In this document: piece after piece, positions 52,601-62,603 of the stretch
Layout of the letters: the number at the start of each line of letters is the position of its first letter
Position numbering within the stretch: the stretch's first letter is position 1
Assembly (NCBI GenBank): GCA_040218145.1
Contig: JAVJQK010000015.1
Coordinates: 1 to 64,000, forward strand
Length of the DNA: 64,000 bases
Reading direction: 5' to 3'
Source: Sandaracinaceae bacterium
GTDB lineage: Bacteria; Myxococcota_A; Polyangia; Polyangiales; Sandaracinaceae
The notes under the pieces: model-generated
Told to the model about the DNA's origin: nothing
Database searches by the model: none
The model's input: only the letters and a program-made list of their open reading frames with translations
Position numbers and translations under genes: made by a program

Positions 52601-53559
52601 GATGCGGGGCTCGCTTGGGTTCGGGGGGCGCGCGCGCGCGGCAGGTAGGGCATCGCGTCCTTCGAGTGCACGAAGGCGTCGAGCGCCTCCATCACGGCCG
52701 GGGACGTCAGAAGCCGGCAGAACAGAGCCTTCTCCTCGGCGAGGCGCCGCGCGGGGAAGGGCTTGAGGAACGGCTTGGCCGCCGCGACGGTCGCGGCGTC
52801 GAACTTCTGGGTCTGCTTGGCGAGCTTGCGCGCCACGTCGAGCGCCTTGCCGGGCGCGACGAGCTGCGCGACCAGCCCGACCTCGTGCGCGCGGGGGGCG
52901 CCGAGGCTGCGGCCGCTCAGCAGCAGCTCCCGGACGAGCGCGTTTCCGAGGTCGCGCTCGAGGCGCGGGACGCCGCCGAAGCCCGGCACGAGGCCGAGCC
53001 GCAGCTCCGGGAACGCGAAGCGCGCCGTCTTGTCGGCCACGATCACGTCCGCGGTGAGCGCGAGCTCGAAGCCGCCGCCGAAGCACACGCCGTGCACCGC
53101 CGCGATGACCGGGATGGGCGCGGTGTCGAAGGTGTCGAAGACGGCGTGGATGCGATCGAGGAAGGCGCGCACGCCCCAGACCTTCGCCGCGCGGAGCGGG
53201 TCGAGGCCGTAGTCGCCGCGCAGCGCGCCCTTCAGCGCGGAGGCGCCCGCGCGGGTGGCACGGCGGGGCGAGTCGAAGAGGCGCGACGCGTGGTCACGCA
53301 GCGCGCCCATGCCCTCGTCGGCCGAGGAGAGCCCCTGGTGGAGCTCCCACAGGTTGGCGCCCGCGCTGAAGCCCTTGGCGTTCTCGCTGTGGAAGAGCAC
53401 CGCGCGCGCGCCGTCGGCGCCGTCGCGGATCATCGCCGCCACGCGCTCGAGCTCGGCCAGCATGTCGAGCCCGATCTCGTTGAGCGGGTCCGCGTGCAGC
53501 GCGACCTCCAGCACGCCGTCGACGTGCTGCGTGCTCAGGCGGGCGCCCGTCCAGTTCAC
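52597..53559 (-). CDS. enoyl-CoA hydratase/isomerase family protein (crotonase)
   Basis: The 320-residue protein has the crotonase core: oxyanion loop KGFSAGANLW, VHGVCFGGGFELAL, RFAFPELRLGLVPGFGG with one of the usual catalytic Glu, and a RELLLSG helix. It is about 60 residues longer than typical (around 260) because of a helical insertion at about 70-130 next to the oxyanion loop. GTG at 53559 overlaps the ligase stop (GTGA). Hydration, isomerisation or hydrolysis of an acyl thioester is possible. Confidence 0.85.
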   Translation of the reverse strand: MNWTGARLSTQHVDGVLEVALHADPLNEIGLDMLAELERVAAMIRDGADGARAVLFHSENAKGFSAGANLWELHQGLSSADEGMGALRDHASRLFDSPRRATRAGASALKGALRGDYGLDPLRAAKVWGVRAFLDRIHAVFDTFDTAPIPVIAAVHGVCFGGGFELALTADVIVADKTARFAFPELRLGLVPGFGGVPRLERDLGNALVRELLLSGRSLGAPRAHEVGLVAQLVAPGKALDVARKLAKQTQKFDAATVAAAKPFLKPFPARRLAEEKALFCRLLTSPAVMEALDAFVHSKDAMPYLPRARAPRTQASPAS

Positions 53560-55181
53560 GCGTACAGCCTCTCGATCGCGTCCGCGTAGTGCGCCTCGAT
53601 GGCCTTGCGGCGGAGCTTGGAGTTCGCCGTCAACAGACCGTTCTCGATGCTGAACGGCTCCGGGCTGAGGTGGAACGAGCGGATGCGGCGGTAGTGCGGC
53701 AGCCCCTCGTTGATCGCGTCGATGGCCTTCGCCGCCTCCTCGCGCGGCGTGTCGCCGGTGAGGATCGCCGTGAGGTAGGGGCGGCCGTGACCGATCACCA
53801 CCGCCTGGGTCACGCCGGGCACGCCCTCGAGGAGGCGCTGCTCGATCGGCTCGGGCGCGACGTTGTGGCCGCTCTCCGGGACGAGGATGTTCTTGACCCG
53901 CCCGACGATGACGAGCCGGCCGTCGGTGTCGATGCGCCCCTGGTCGCCGGTGCGGAACCAGCCGCCCTGGAACGCGTCCTCGGTGGCCTCGTCCTTGCCC
54001 CAGTAGCCGCTGAAGATGTTCGGCCCGCGCACGAGCAGCTCGCTGCCGTCGCCGAGCTTCATCTCCACGCCGTCGATCGCGTAGCCCACCTTGCCGGGCG
54101 CGGCCGCGCGCGGGCGGTCCATGCTCACGATCGCCGTCGTCTCCGTCAGGCCGTAGACCTGGTAGACGGGGAGGCCGAGCAGCTCGAACCAGGCCTGCGT
54201 CTCCTCGGCCAGCGGGGCCGAGCCGCAGATCAGGCAGCTGAGCTCCTCGCCGATCTGCGCCTTGATCTTGGCGAAGATGGTGCGCCGCGCTGCGGCGAGC
54301 AAGAGTCGCTGCGGGAGCGTCGCGCGGTCCTTGCGCGCGTCACGCCACGCCTCGATGGCCGCGTCGTAGAGCTTGCGCACCGGCAGCCCCTGGCCGGCGA
54401 TCTTCTTCTCGACCCCCTCCTTCACGCGCTCGAGCAGGGCCGGCACGTTGAGGAACCACTCGGGCTGGGCCGTCTTCAGCTCCTCCGGGAGGTTACTCAG
54501 GTCGGTCGAGACCATCACGCCGTTCTCGCGGTAGAGGTTGCTCCAGAGCACGAAGCGGCTGCCCGCGAAGCAGAACGGCAGGTAGTGAAAGACCCGGTCG
54601 CGCCCGCCGGGGCGGCCCATCAGCTCGGTCAGGCGCCGGTCGATCGTGTCGAGCATGAAGCGGACGTTGCCCGCGGTGGTCATCACGCCCTTGGGCTCGC
54701 CGCTGGTGCCCGAGGTGTAGATGATCGTGACCACGTCCTCGTCGGCGCGAGGCTTGGGCGCCTCGCTCACCGCGTCGCCCGAGAAGAGCTGGTCGAAGGT
54801 GACGGTGGGCGCCTCGGCCCACTCCGCCTTCACGCCCTGCTCGAGCGCCTCGTCCGCGCACACGACCAGCGACGCGCCGGCGTCCTTCATCATCAGGACG
54901 AGCTCGTCCTTCGCCTGGCGCGCGTACATCGGCACCACGATGGCGCCCTCGGCGAGCATCGCGATGTCGGCCGCGACCCACTTGGCGGAGTTGGGCGCGA
55001 GGAGCACCACGCGGTCGCCCGGCGCGATGTCGTGCGCGCGGAGCGCGCCGCGGGCGTGCGCGATCAGCTCGGCGAGGCGGCCGCCGTGCGTGCGCTCGAG
55101 GCGCGCGCCGTGCACCTCGGTGACGAAGGGGCGGCTGGGGTTCTTCTTCAGGTTCGCGAAGAACGTGTCGACGAAGCTCAT
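53556..55181 (-). CDS. AMP-forming long-chain acyl ligase (ligase 1)
   Basis: The 541-residue protein is an adenylate-forming ligase: TIIYTSGTSGEPKGVMTT (P-loop), YQVYGLTETTAIVSM, WFRTGDQGRID, VGRVKNILVPESGHNV, and a C-terminal Lys in NGLLTANSKLRRKAIEAHY. It follows the FadD/FACS type in length and in the QVYGLTET motif. Its stop overlaps the crotonase GTG start. The ligase probably supplies an acyl thioester to the reductases upstream. Confidence 0.92.
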   Translation of the reverse strand: MSFVDTFFANLKKNPSRPFVTEVHGARLERTHGGRLAELIAHARGALRAHDIAPGDRVVLLAPNSAKWVAADIAMLAEGAIVVPMYARQAKDELVLMMKDAGASLVVCADEALEQGVKAEWAEAPTVTFDQLFSGDAVSEAPKPRADEDVVTIIYTSGTSGEPKGVMTTAGNVRFMLDTIDRRLTELMGRPGGRDRVFHYLPFCFAGSRFVLWSNLYRENGVMVSTDLSNLPEELKTAQPEWFLNVPALLERVKEGVEKKIAGQGLPVRKLYDAAIEAWRDARKDRATLPQRLLLAAARRTIFAKIKAQIGEELSCLICGSAPLAEETQAWFELLGLPVYQVYGLTETTAIVSMDRPRAAAPGKVGYAIDGVEMKLGDGSELLVRGPNIFSGYWGKDEATEDAFQGGWFRTGDQGRIDTDGRLVIVGRVKNILVPESGHNVAPEPIEQRLLEGVPGVTQAVVIGHGRPYLTAILTGDTPREEAAKAIDAINEGLPHYRRIRSFHLSPEPFSIENGLLTANSKLRRKAIEAHYADAIERLYA

Positions 55182-55206
55182 GGTCGGCTCTCGTTTCGGG
55201 TGTGGA

Positions 55207-56696
<1,490 letters not shown>

Positions 56697-56700
<4 letters not shown>

Positions 56701-57845
56701 TCCGCGGCCTCCGGGAGCTTGGACGGCCGCGCGGGCAGCGGCGCGTAGGGGTACTCGTAGCCGACCGACTTCGACCAGCGGTAGAGGTCGACGCAGTAGT
56801 CGGTGAAGCGCGGGGGCGCCTCGCCGAGCTCCGTCACCACGCGGGTGTTGTCGAAGACGACGTCGTTGGTGAAGTAGGGCAAGAAGACCTTGATGAGCGA
56901 GGCGTAGAGGCTGACCGCGCCGCGCGGCCCGTTCGCGAGCCCGTTGCTCAGCGAGTCGAAGGCGCCGTAGAGCTTCGGGGCCAGCTTCGGCGTGCGGATG
57001 CCGGCCTCGTCGAAGGCGCGCTTGACCTCCCGCACCGTGGGCGCGCTCGTGCCCGCGCTCAGCTGGTAGCAGTCGTGCGCGACGTCGTCCTTCAGGTGCA
57101 GCTTGGCGATCGACGGGCCGACGAAGTCCGCGGGCACGAAGTCGAGGCGCGTGTCCGGGTGGCAGGGCACGACGGGGGCGTCGAGCATCCAGTTCAGGAT
57201 GCGCACCATCTCGAACTGGCTCGTCTGCGGGAAGCGGCTGTCGCCCATCACGGTGGGCGGCCGGAGGATCGTCTTGGGCACGTCGGGGAGCAGCTCCCGC
57301 ATCATGTGCTCGGCGAACTTCTTCGTGCGCGCGTAGGGGTCGTAGTCGCTCAGCGCCCAGTCGATCGCCTCGTCCTCCTTCACCACCTGATGCTCGCGCT
57401 TGCCGGCGACGGCGGTGGTGGAGACGAAGGAGAACCGGCGCAGCCCGCCGCGCTTCTCGGCCAGCTCGCGGGTGAGCTGTACGACGCTCAGGCTGCCGCG
57501 CAGGTTCGCGTTGAAGCACGCCTTGGCGCTCTTGCGGTTCAGGCTCGCCGCGATGTGGAGGACGCTGTCGCACTCCTCGGCCAGCCTGGCGCGCGCCTCG
57601 CCCGAGATGCCGAGCCCGGGCTCCGAGAGATCGCCCGGCACGAAGACGACGCGATCGAGGAAGGCGTAGAACTGCTCGGCCGTCAGGTGCAGCTGCAGCG
57701 CCTTCCAGAGCTTGGCCGTGCCCTCCTCCGCGTCCTTCGCGCGAGTGAGCAGGAAGAGCCGGCCCGCGTCGGGGTGGCGGCGCAGCTCGTCGAGCACGTA
57801 GGAGCCGAGGTAGCCGGTGCCGCCCGTGATGAAGATGCCGCTCAC
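56697..57845 (-). CDS. NAD(P)-dependent SDR, fatty acyl reductase-like (NAD_binding_4)
   Basis: The 382-residue protein has an extended SDR fold: FITGGTGYLGSYVLDEL (TGxxGxxG), VFVPGDLSEP, DSVLHIAASLNRKS, FVSTTAVAG, and the active site DPYARTKKFAEHMMR (YxxxK). The layout is the NAD_binding_4 type used by fatty acyl reductases and carrier-protein reductases; it lacks a separate FAR C-terminal domain. It starts with GTG at 57845, overlapping the neighbour stop. Likely substrate is an acyl thioester, by context. Confidence 0.85.
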
Positions 57846-59482
57846 TCCGCGCCTCCTAGCTCGGCCGGGATGGAAGGGGCCGACACCGGGAGGGCCGCCG
57901 CCGCCGAGGGCGGATCGCCGCCGAGATCGAAGCCCTCGTCGTCCGGCACGTCCTTGCCGCGCAACAGCGGGAGAGACCACTTGTCGAGGCCGGGGATCTC
58001 GATGTCCATCCAGTAGTGCCGCCAGTCGAGCGTCTCGAGGTCCCAGCCGAAGGCGCGCCGCTCGTCCTCGTCGAGCCTCGCCGTCCGGGCGCGCACGTGG
58101 CTCGTGTCGAAGCGGTAGTCGAAGTCGTGGATGAACGGCTGGTAGACGTGCCACATCTGCTCGATGCTCCGGAGCAGCATCGAGGTCTTGTTGAGCTTGA
58201 GGCTCGCGTCGTGCACGCGGGCTTGCCAGGTCTCCCGCAGCTCGTCGTCGATCGACGCGGGCAGCTTCTTCGCGTCGAACTTGCGGAAGGTGTCGCGCAG
58301 CCACCGCGTCGCCTTCTGCGCCGCGGGCACCAGCACGCTCCGGTCGGCGCCGTGCTCGAGCGTGGTGGAGTCCATGTGGGTCAAGAGCGCGCGCTCGAGC
58401 GGCGAGACCCCGCTCGGCACGTAGCCCTTGCGGACCTTGAGCGCCGTCAGATCCAGCGCGCGGTCGAAGGTGAAGCGGTTCGCGTCGCCGCTCGCGAGCT
58501 GATAGACGGCCTCGGCCTCGTCCTCGAGCGCGTCCGCCAGCGCGATGGTCATGCCGCGCGCGACCGTGTCGACCGGCACCACGTCGAAGCAGCTCTCGGC
58601 GCGCATCGGCACCTTCCACGCGAAGCCGCTGCACATCCAGACGATGGGGCCGCTCGTGTTGAGCCCCTCGTTCCAGCCCTCGAAGGGGTAGCTGCGCGCG
58701 CACTCGACGATGCTCGGGCGCACCAGCGTCAGCGCCACGTCGTCGCGCCGCGCCAGGGCGTGCTCGGCGAGGCCCTTCGAGTAGGTGTAGAGGTTGGGCC
58801 AGCCGAGCGACTTGGCGCGGCGGGTGCCCACCTCGACCCGGCCCTTGCGCGCGGCGGGGCGCTTGCGGCCGCCTTCACGCTCGTCGACCGCGTCGCACGC
58901 GCTGTCGATCGCGAGCAGCTCCGCGTCCACGTCGAAGCGGGTGCCGTTCGGCGACAGGCCCGGGGTGACCGACTCGGGGATCGGCCCGTCGACCTCGCCG
59001 GCCACGAAGCACGTGCTGATGTGCAGGAGGCGCTTGCTCGGGATGCGCGCCGCGACGTCGGCCGCGTGCATGGCGCCGCGCACGTTCACGTCGACGGCCA
59101 TGCGCGGGTCGGGCGCGAAGTCCGTCAGCCCCGCGCAGTGCACCACCGCGTCGAGGCGCGGCGCGAGCTGCGCGAGCACGTGCGGCGGGATGCCCATCAG
59201 GGGATCGGAGGCGTCCCCTTCGATGACCTCGATCTTCTCGCGCACGAGGGCGAGCAGCGCCCGGCCGTGCTTCTCGCGCAGCGGCCGCAGCGCGGGCGAT
59301 CGCTCGAAGATGCGGCGGACGCGCGCGGCCGCGTCCTCGGTGCGTCGGCCCCGGACCAGCAGCGTGAGCTTGCCGATCTCGGGAAGGTGGTCGAGCAGGA
59401 ACGTGACCCACACCTTGCCGAGGAAACCGGTGAACCCGGTGACCAGCAGGTGGCGGCCCTTCAGCGTCTCGGAGATTCGCAC
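57842..59482 (-). CDS. fatty acyl-CoA reductase (FAR-type)
   Basis: The 546-residue protein has the alcohol-forming FAR layout: an SDR domain (LLVTGFTGFLGKVWV, VIEGDASDP, DAVVHCAGLTDF, ISTCFVAGEV, LYTYSKGLAEHALA as YxxxK) up to about 370, and a helical FAR_C-like domain after it. Such enzymes reduce acyl-CoA or acyl-ACP to the fatty alcohol. It starts with GTG at 59482 with GGGAG 8 nt upstream, and its start is one base away from the HAD gene stop. It is the strongest sign of fatty alcohol chemistry in the operon. Confidence 0.87.
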   Translation of the reverse strand: MRISETLKGRHLLVTGFTGFLGKVWVTFLLDHLPEIGKLTLLVRGRRTEDAAARVRRIFERSPALRPLREKHGRALLALVREKIEVIEGDASDPLMGIPPHVLAQLAPRLDAVVHCAGLTDFAPDPRMAVDVNVRGAMHAADVAARIPSKRLLHISTCFVAGEVDGPIPESVTPGLSPNGTRFDVDAELLAIDSACDAVDEREGGRKRPAARKGRVEVGTRRAKSLGWPNLYTYSKGLAEHALARRDDVALTLVRPSIVECARSYPFEGWNEGLNTSGPIVWMCSGFAWKVPMRAESCFDVVPVDTVARGMTIALADALEDEAEAVYQLASGDANRFTFDRALDLTALKVRKGYVPSGVSPLERALLTHMDSTTLEHGADRSVLVPAAQKATRWLRDTFRKFDAKKLPASIDDELRETWQARVHDASLKLNKTSMLLRSIEQMWHVYQPFIHDFDYRFDTSHVRARTARLDEDERRAFGWDLETLDWRHYWMDIEIPGLDKWSLPLLRGKDVPDDEGFDLGGDPPSAAAALPVSAPSIPAELGGAE

Positions 59483-59483
59483 T

Positions 59484-60176
59484 TCAGTGACTCCCTTCGA
59501 CGACCGGCCAGTCCAGGTCGCGCGCCATGCGGCGCAGCTCACGATCGGGGGTGACGGCGCAGGGGAGGGCGACGGCGCCCAGGAGCACCGAGTCGTGGTG
59601 CCCGCTCCCGTACGCGCACGCGGCGCGGAGGTCGACGCCCAGCTCGGCCAGGCGCGCGTGGAGCGGTCGGCCGCCGAGCGCGGGGCCGAGCACGGGCGGG
59701 CGGAGCTCCCCCGTGGCCCGGCCGTGGCTGTCGAGCTCCATCGTGTTGGCGATGACCGCGTCGAAGCCCAGGTGCGCCGCGACGGGCTTCGCGATCACGT
59801 CGAGGTTGTCGCTGAGCAACACGAGGCGCTGGCCCTGATCCCGACAGCGCTCGACCAGCTCCACTCCGACGGAAGAGAGGGCGGGGCGAATGTGCTCGTC
59901 GGCGTAGATCTCCCCGAGCACGATCAAGCGGTCCTCGGTCATGCCCTCGAGCATCGACCAGGCCATCTTCGTCGCCCGGCCGGGATCACGCAGCGCGAGC
60001 GGCGCGGCGAGGGCGAGGCTCGAGAGCCCCAGCACGCGAGCCCGCACGCGGCGCGCGTTCATCGCCATCCAGGCGGCGGCGGTGAGGGTGGGCCGGGGGC
60101 TCAGCGGCCCCTCGAGGCGGAACAACGCGGCGGGGCGCGTCGAGCGGCTCGGGTCGATCGTGATCGCGTCGGTCAT
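59484..60176 (-). CDS. HAD-superfamily protein with degenerate motif I
   Basis: The 230-residue protein has the HAD/phosphoserine-phosphatase-like fold, with motif II as RLVLLSDNLD, a Lys in AKPVAAHLGFD, and motif III as AYGSGHHDSVLLGA. However, motif I, normally DxDxT, reads ALFRLEGPLS, so the nucleophile Asp is replaced and the acid Asp is Glu. It is probably inactive as a classical phosphatase or has another role. First gene of the eleven-gene operon; promoter at 60212-60240. Confidence 0.75.
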   Translation of the reverse strand: MTDAITIDPSRSTRPAALFRLEGPLSPRPTLTAAAWMAMNARRVRARVLGLSSLALAAPLALRDPGRATKMAWSMLEGMTEDRLIVLGEIYADEHIRPALSSVGVELVERCRDQGQRLVLLSDNLDVIAKPVAAHLGFDAVIANTMELDSHGRATGELRPPVLGPALGGRPLHARLAELGVDLRAACAYGSGHHDSVLLGAVALPCAVTPDRELRRMARDLDWPVVEGSH

Positions 60177-60211
60177 GCGTCCCCATGCCCCCCGGGGCCG
60201 GAAAGGGAGCC

Positions 60212-60240
60212 GGGATAGCAGAGGTAGACTGACGTGTCAG
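60212..60240 (-). promoter_or_regulatory. promoter of the eleven-gene lipid operon
   Basis: On the minus strand CTGACA (60240-60235) and TATCCC (60217-60212) are 17 bp apart. The expected start site is near 60205, giving a leader of about 28 nt that ends in GGGGACGC before the ATG at 60176. No other promoter-like sequence with this geometry was found between the operon genes. Confidence 0.6.
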
Positions 60241-60241
60241 T
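60228..60241. promoter_or_regulatory. palindrome ACTGAC-GT-GTCAGT, probable TetR operator
   Basis: Six-base arms around a GT centre give a 14-bp inverted repeat that covers the -35 box and start of the spacer of the operon promoter. Size and position suit repression by a TetR-type dimer; the operon's last gene encodes one. Binding is inferred from position only. Confidence 0.55.
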
Positions 60242-60602
60242 TCTTTTTGGGCGACCAGGTGGTCACGGAACGTGAGGCGCACGGAATCGTTGGGGAATGG
60301 TCGAATTGGCCTCCGGGGTGCGGTCTCCCGGCGGTCACCTCCTCGCCTCTTTCGCGCGTTCCGTCACACTCGCGAAAAAGAAAGCGAGCCTCCCCCCCTG
60401 CGGCGTGGTACCTCCTTCTCGTCGCGCGGGTGTCCGAGCGGAGCCCTCGATTCCAAACGGGGTCGAGAGCAGCTCGAGCGCTTCAGCCAATCCTGGCGCG
60501 CGGTTCCAAGCCCGGTCGAGCGCTGAGTCTGGAGAGTCCAGCCAGCATCAACCGGGGACGGCGACGTGCCGTCACCATGCAAGAGAGAGAACAGAGAAGA
60601 TC
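60242..60602 (+). other. 360-nt gene-free stretch, probable long leader of the RRM gene
   Basis: No gene is seen between the operon promoter and the RRM gene. GACGGC-GACGT-GCCGTC (60557-60573) is a hairpin about 30 nt before the start. A short out-of-frame reading frame beginning at 60577 (MQEREQRR) overlaps the RRM start and could be an upstream ORF. Direct repeats of TCGAGCGCT occur. A long, structured leader is typical of cold-regulated RNA-binding proteins, but cold control is not shown by the sequence. Confidence 0.5.
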
Positions 60603-60911
60603 ATGTCCAACAAGCTTTTCGTCGGTAGCCTGAGCTGGAACACGGACGACCACGGCCTCGCGGCCGCGTTCGAGCGTTTCGGTGAGATCACGGACGCCAA
60701 GGTCATCACGGACCGCGACTCCGGTCGCAGCCGTGGCTTCGGCTTCGTCACGTTTGCCGACTCGAGCGCCGCGCAGAACGCGGTGCAGGAGATGAACGGC
60801 GTCGAGCTCGACGGCCGTTCGATCAACGTCGACATCGCGCAGGAGCGCGGTGGCGGTGGTGGTGGCGGCGGTCGTCGCGGTGGCGGCGGCGGCGGCGGCG
60901 GTCGCTGGTAG
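60603..60911 (+). CDS. glycine-rich RRM RNA-binding protein
   Basis: The 102-residue protein is one RNA recognition motif plus a glycine-rich tail. RNP2 is KLFVGSLSW (about 4-12), RNP1 is RGFGFVTFAD (about 43-52), and the tail from about 83 is GGGGGGGGRRGGGG. Such proteins in cyanobacteria and myxobacteria are often cold-induced and act as RNA chaperones. GAGAAG stands 4 nt before the ATG. Confidence 0.93.
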   Translation: MSNKLFVGSLSWNTDDHGLAAAFERFGEITDAKVITDRDSGRSRGFGFVTFADSSAAQNAVQEMNGVELDGRSINVDIAQERGGGGGGGGRRGGGGGGGGRW

Positions 60912-60918
60912 TCCCAGC

Positions 60919-60972
60919 GAGCGTCTCATCGCTCGAACGAGCCGGTGACCTCTCGAGGTCGCCGGCTCTTTC
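60919..60972 (+). terminator. rho-independent terminator of the RRM gene
   Basis: A small hairpin GAGCG-TCTCAT-CGCTC (60919-60934) is followed by a strong one at 60939-60968, with GAGCCGGTGACCT pairing AGGTCGCCGGCTC (one T-G pair) around loop CTCG, then TTTCAATT. This ends the RRM transcript before tract 3. Confidence 0.8.
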
Positions 60973-60992
60973 AATTGGCGCGACAGGGTCAC

Positions 60993-61207
<215 letters not shown>

Positions 61208-61220
61208 CAGTTCGGGGACC

Positions 61221-61412
61221 CAGGGACGATCCTACCCAAACGCCTTCGGCCTCGTCGCCGCGCTCGGTGGTCTCCCGCACCTCTCCTCGCGTGCGCCCTT
61301 TGTGTCTTTGCGTCTTTGCGCGAGCTTTCGAAAGAGGACTCGCGCAAAGACGCGAAGGCGCAAAGAGAGATCGAACGGTCTCCCACTCGGGGATCGGGGA
61401 CGATCCTACCCA
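61221..61412. repeat. inverted-repeat element bracketed by 16-bp direct repeats
   Basis: GGGACGATCCTACCCA occurs at 61221-61236 and again at 61397-61412, 176 bp apart, identical and in the same orientation. Between them is a 27-bp inverted repeat, left arm 61298-61324 starting CTTTGTGTCTTTGCG, right arm 61339-61365, with a 14-nt loop that contains the palindrome CTTTCGAAAG. The three arm differences are T opposite G, so the plus-strand RNA would pair throughout. A mobile or dispersed repeat is plausible. Confidence 0.75.
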
Positions 61413-62078
61413 TCTCCCCATTCGCAGTTCAGGAGACGAGGAGGTCGTCCTCGGGCGCGCTCTCGCGCGCGGGAGTCGCCTGCCGACCCGCTTCGTGCGG
61501 GTCTGGCGCGCGGGGGTCGCCTCCCGACCGGCTCGAGGGGCGTTCCCCGGCCGGGGAGACGCGTGTGAGCGGCTCGAAACCCGATTCCCCGGCGGGGAAG
61601 GCCTCCAAAGCGGCTGGCGGACCGTCCCCCCGCTTGGGACGCGCGCTCGAACGCCGATGGGACGCGTCCCGGCCGCGCAGGACGCGCTCCGAGCCGCCGC
61701 GCACGCGTCCCCCGCGCGCCAGGGCCGTCTGAAGCCGGTTCGCGCGCGTCTCCCCGGCGGGGAGGCCCTCGAAAGCGGCGTTCGAGGCGGCTCCCGATTC
61801 GGGGAACGCCGCGCGCGGGCTCCGAGCGCGTCTCCCGAAACGCGAAGGGCGGCGAGACGCGTCGCGGAGCGCCTTCAGGAGCGCGCGGCGCGCCGGCGCG
61901 GCGAGCGGTGGCTTCCTGGACCGGGCGGCCGACCTTGGCGAAGGCGGCGCGCTCGGCGGGGCCTCGGGTGGTGCACGGTGACGCCGTAGCGCTCGAGGTT
62001 GCGAGCCAGGAGGGGATCCATGCGGCGCGCCTGCGTGCGGCCGTCGGTGAGGATCGCCTGCGCGCACGTCGGCGCAGC
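61413..62078. other. gene-poor GC-rich stretch with imperfect repeats
   Basis: This 660-bp gap has no gene I can support. A 33-bp unit containing CCCCGGCGGGGA occurs at 61582-61614 and 61747-61779 with five differences, and the same palindrome-like centre recurs near 61545. The long open frames here have the amino-acid bias of frame-shifted GC-rich DNA and no domain. Confidence 0.6.
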
Positions 62079-62507
62079 TCAGCGACGGCAGTGCTCGTCG
62101 ACGATGCCCTCGACCTGGCCGCACGCGAACGTGCAGCCCCTCGGGTCCGGCTCGGCTCCGCACCGGACGCGGCACCGCTGCTCGATCGGGTTGGCGTTGT
62201 TCGCGCAGAAGTCCTCGGGCACGGCGGCGACCTGCAGGCAGCGGCGGAACATCATCTGGCCGCCGGCCGCGCACGAGATGTCGCTGCCGCAGGCGCGGAC
62301 GTCCGCCATCGCCGCCTCGTGGCACTCCGAGAGGGGCCGGCCCGCGAACGCGTCCGCGCGGGTCACGCCCTCGCGCGCGGTCGCCGCCGTCTCCTGGCCC
62401 CACTCGAGCACGAGCAGGCCCGTGACGCAGCAGCCCGCGAGGAGCAGCGCCACGGTCGCGCCGCCCACGATGAGAAACACCCTCGTCTTCGAGCCGCCTT
62501 CGCTCAT
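62079..62507 (-). CDS. cysteine-rich single-pass membrane protein
   Basis: The 142-residue protein has one membrane helix (about 9-34, IVGGATVALLLAGCC) and an extracytoplasmic domain with about eleven cysteines (CGSDISC, CLQVAAVPEDFC, CRVRCGAEPDPRGCTFAC). The helix could also serve as a lipoprotein-like signal. TAGCAG ends 6 nt before the ATG at 62507, so the mRNA may be leaderless. Function is unknown. Confidence 0.72.
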   Translation of the reverse strand: MSEGGSKTRVFLIVGGATVALLLAGCCVTGLLVLEWGQETAATAREGVTRADAFAGRPLSECHEAAMADVRACGSDISCAAGGQMMFRRCLQVAAVPEDFCANNANPIEQRCRVRCGAEPDPRGCTFACGQVEGIVDEHCRR

Positions 62508-62549
62508 CGCGCTCTGCTACCGCCTGCGTCCCCCGGGGTCAACGCACGA

Positions 62550-62581
62550 GAGGCCGGAGGAGCGCTCGCTCCCCCGGCCTC
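62550..62581 (-). terminator. strong hairpin after the propeller / lamin-tail gene
   Basis: On the minus strand GAGGCCGGGGGAGC pairs with GCTCCTCCGGCCTC, a 14-bp stem with one G-T pair and loop GAGC, 22 nt after the stop at 62604. There is no U-run, so termination may need Rho or rely on the GC stem. Confidence 0.6.
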
Positions 62582-62603
62582 GCGTCACGTCCTCACGCGG
62601 CGA

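Noticed and set aside
61429-62403. Minus-strand open frame across the gene-poor region and the small membrane protein gene
   Set aside because: Composition is that of a shifted frame, and it overlaps the better-supported gene at 62079-62507.
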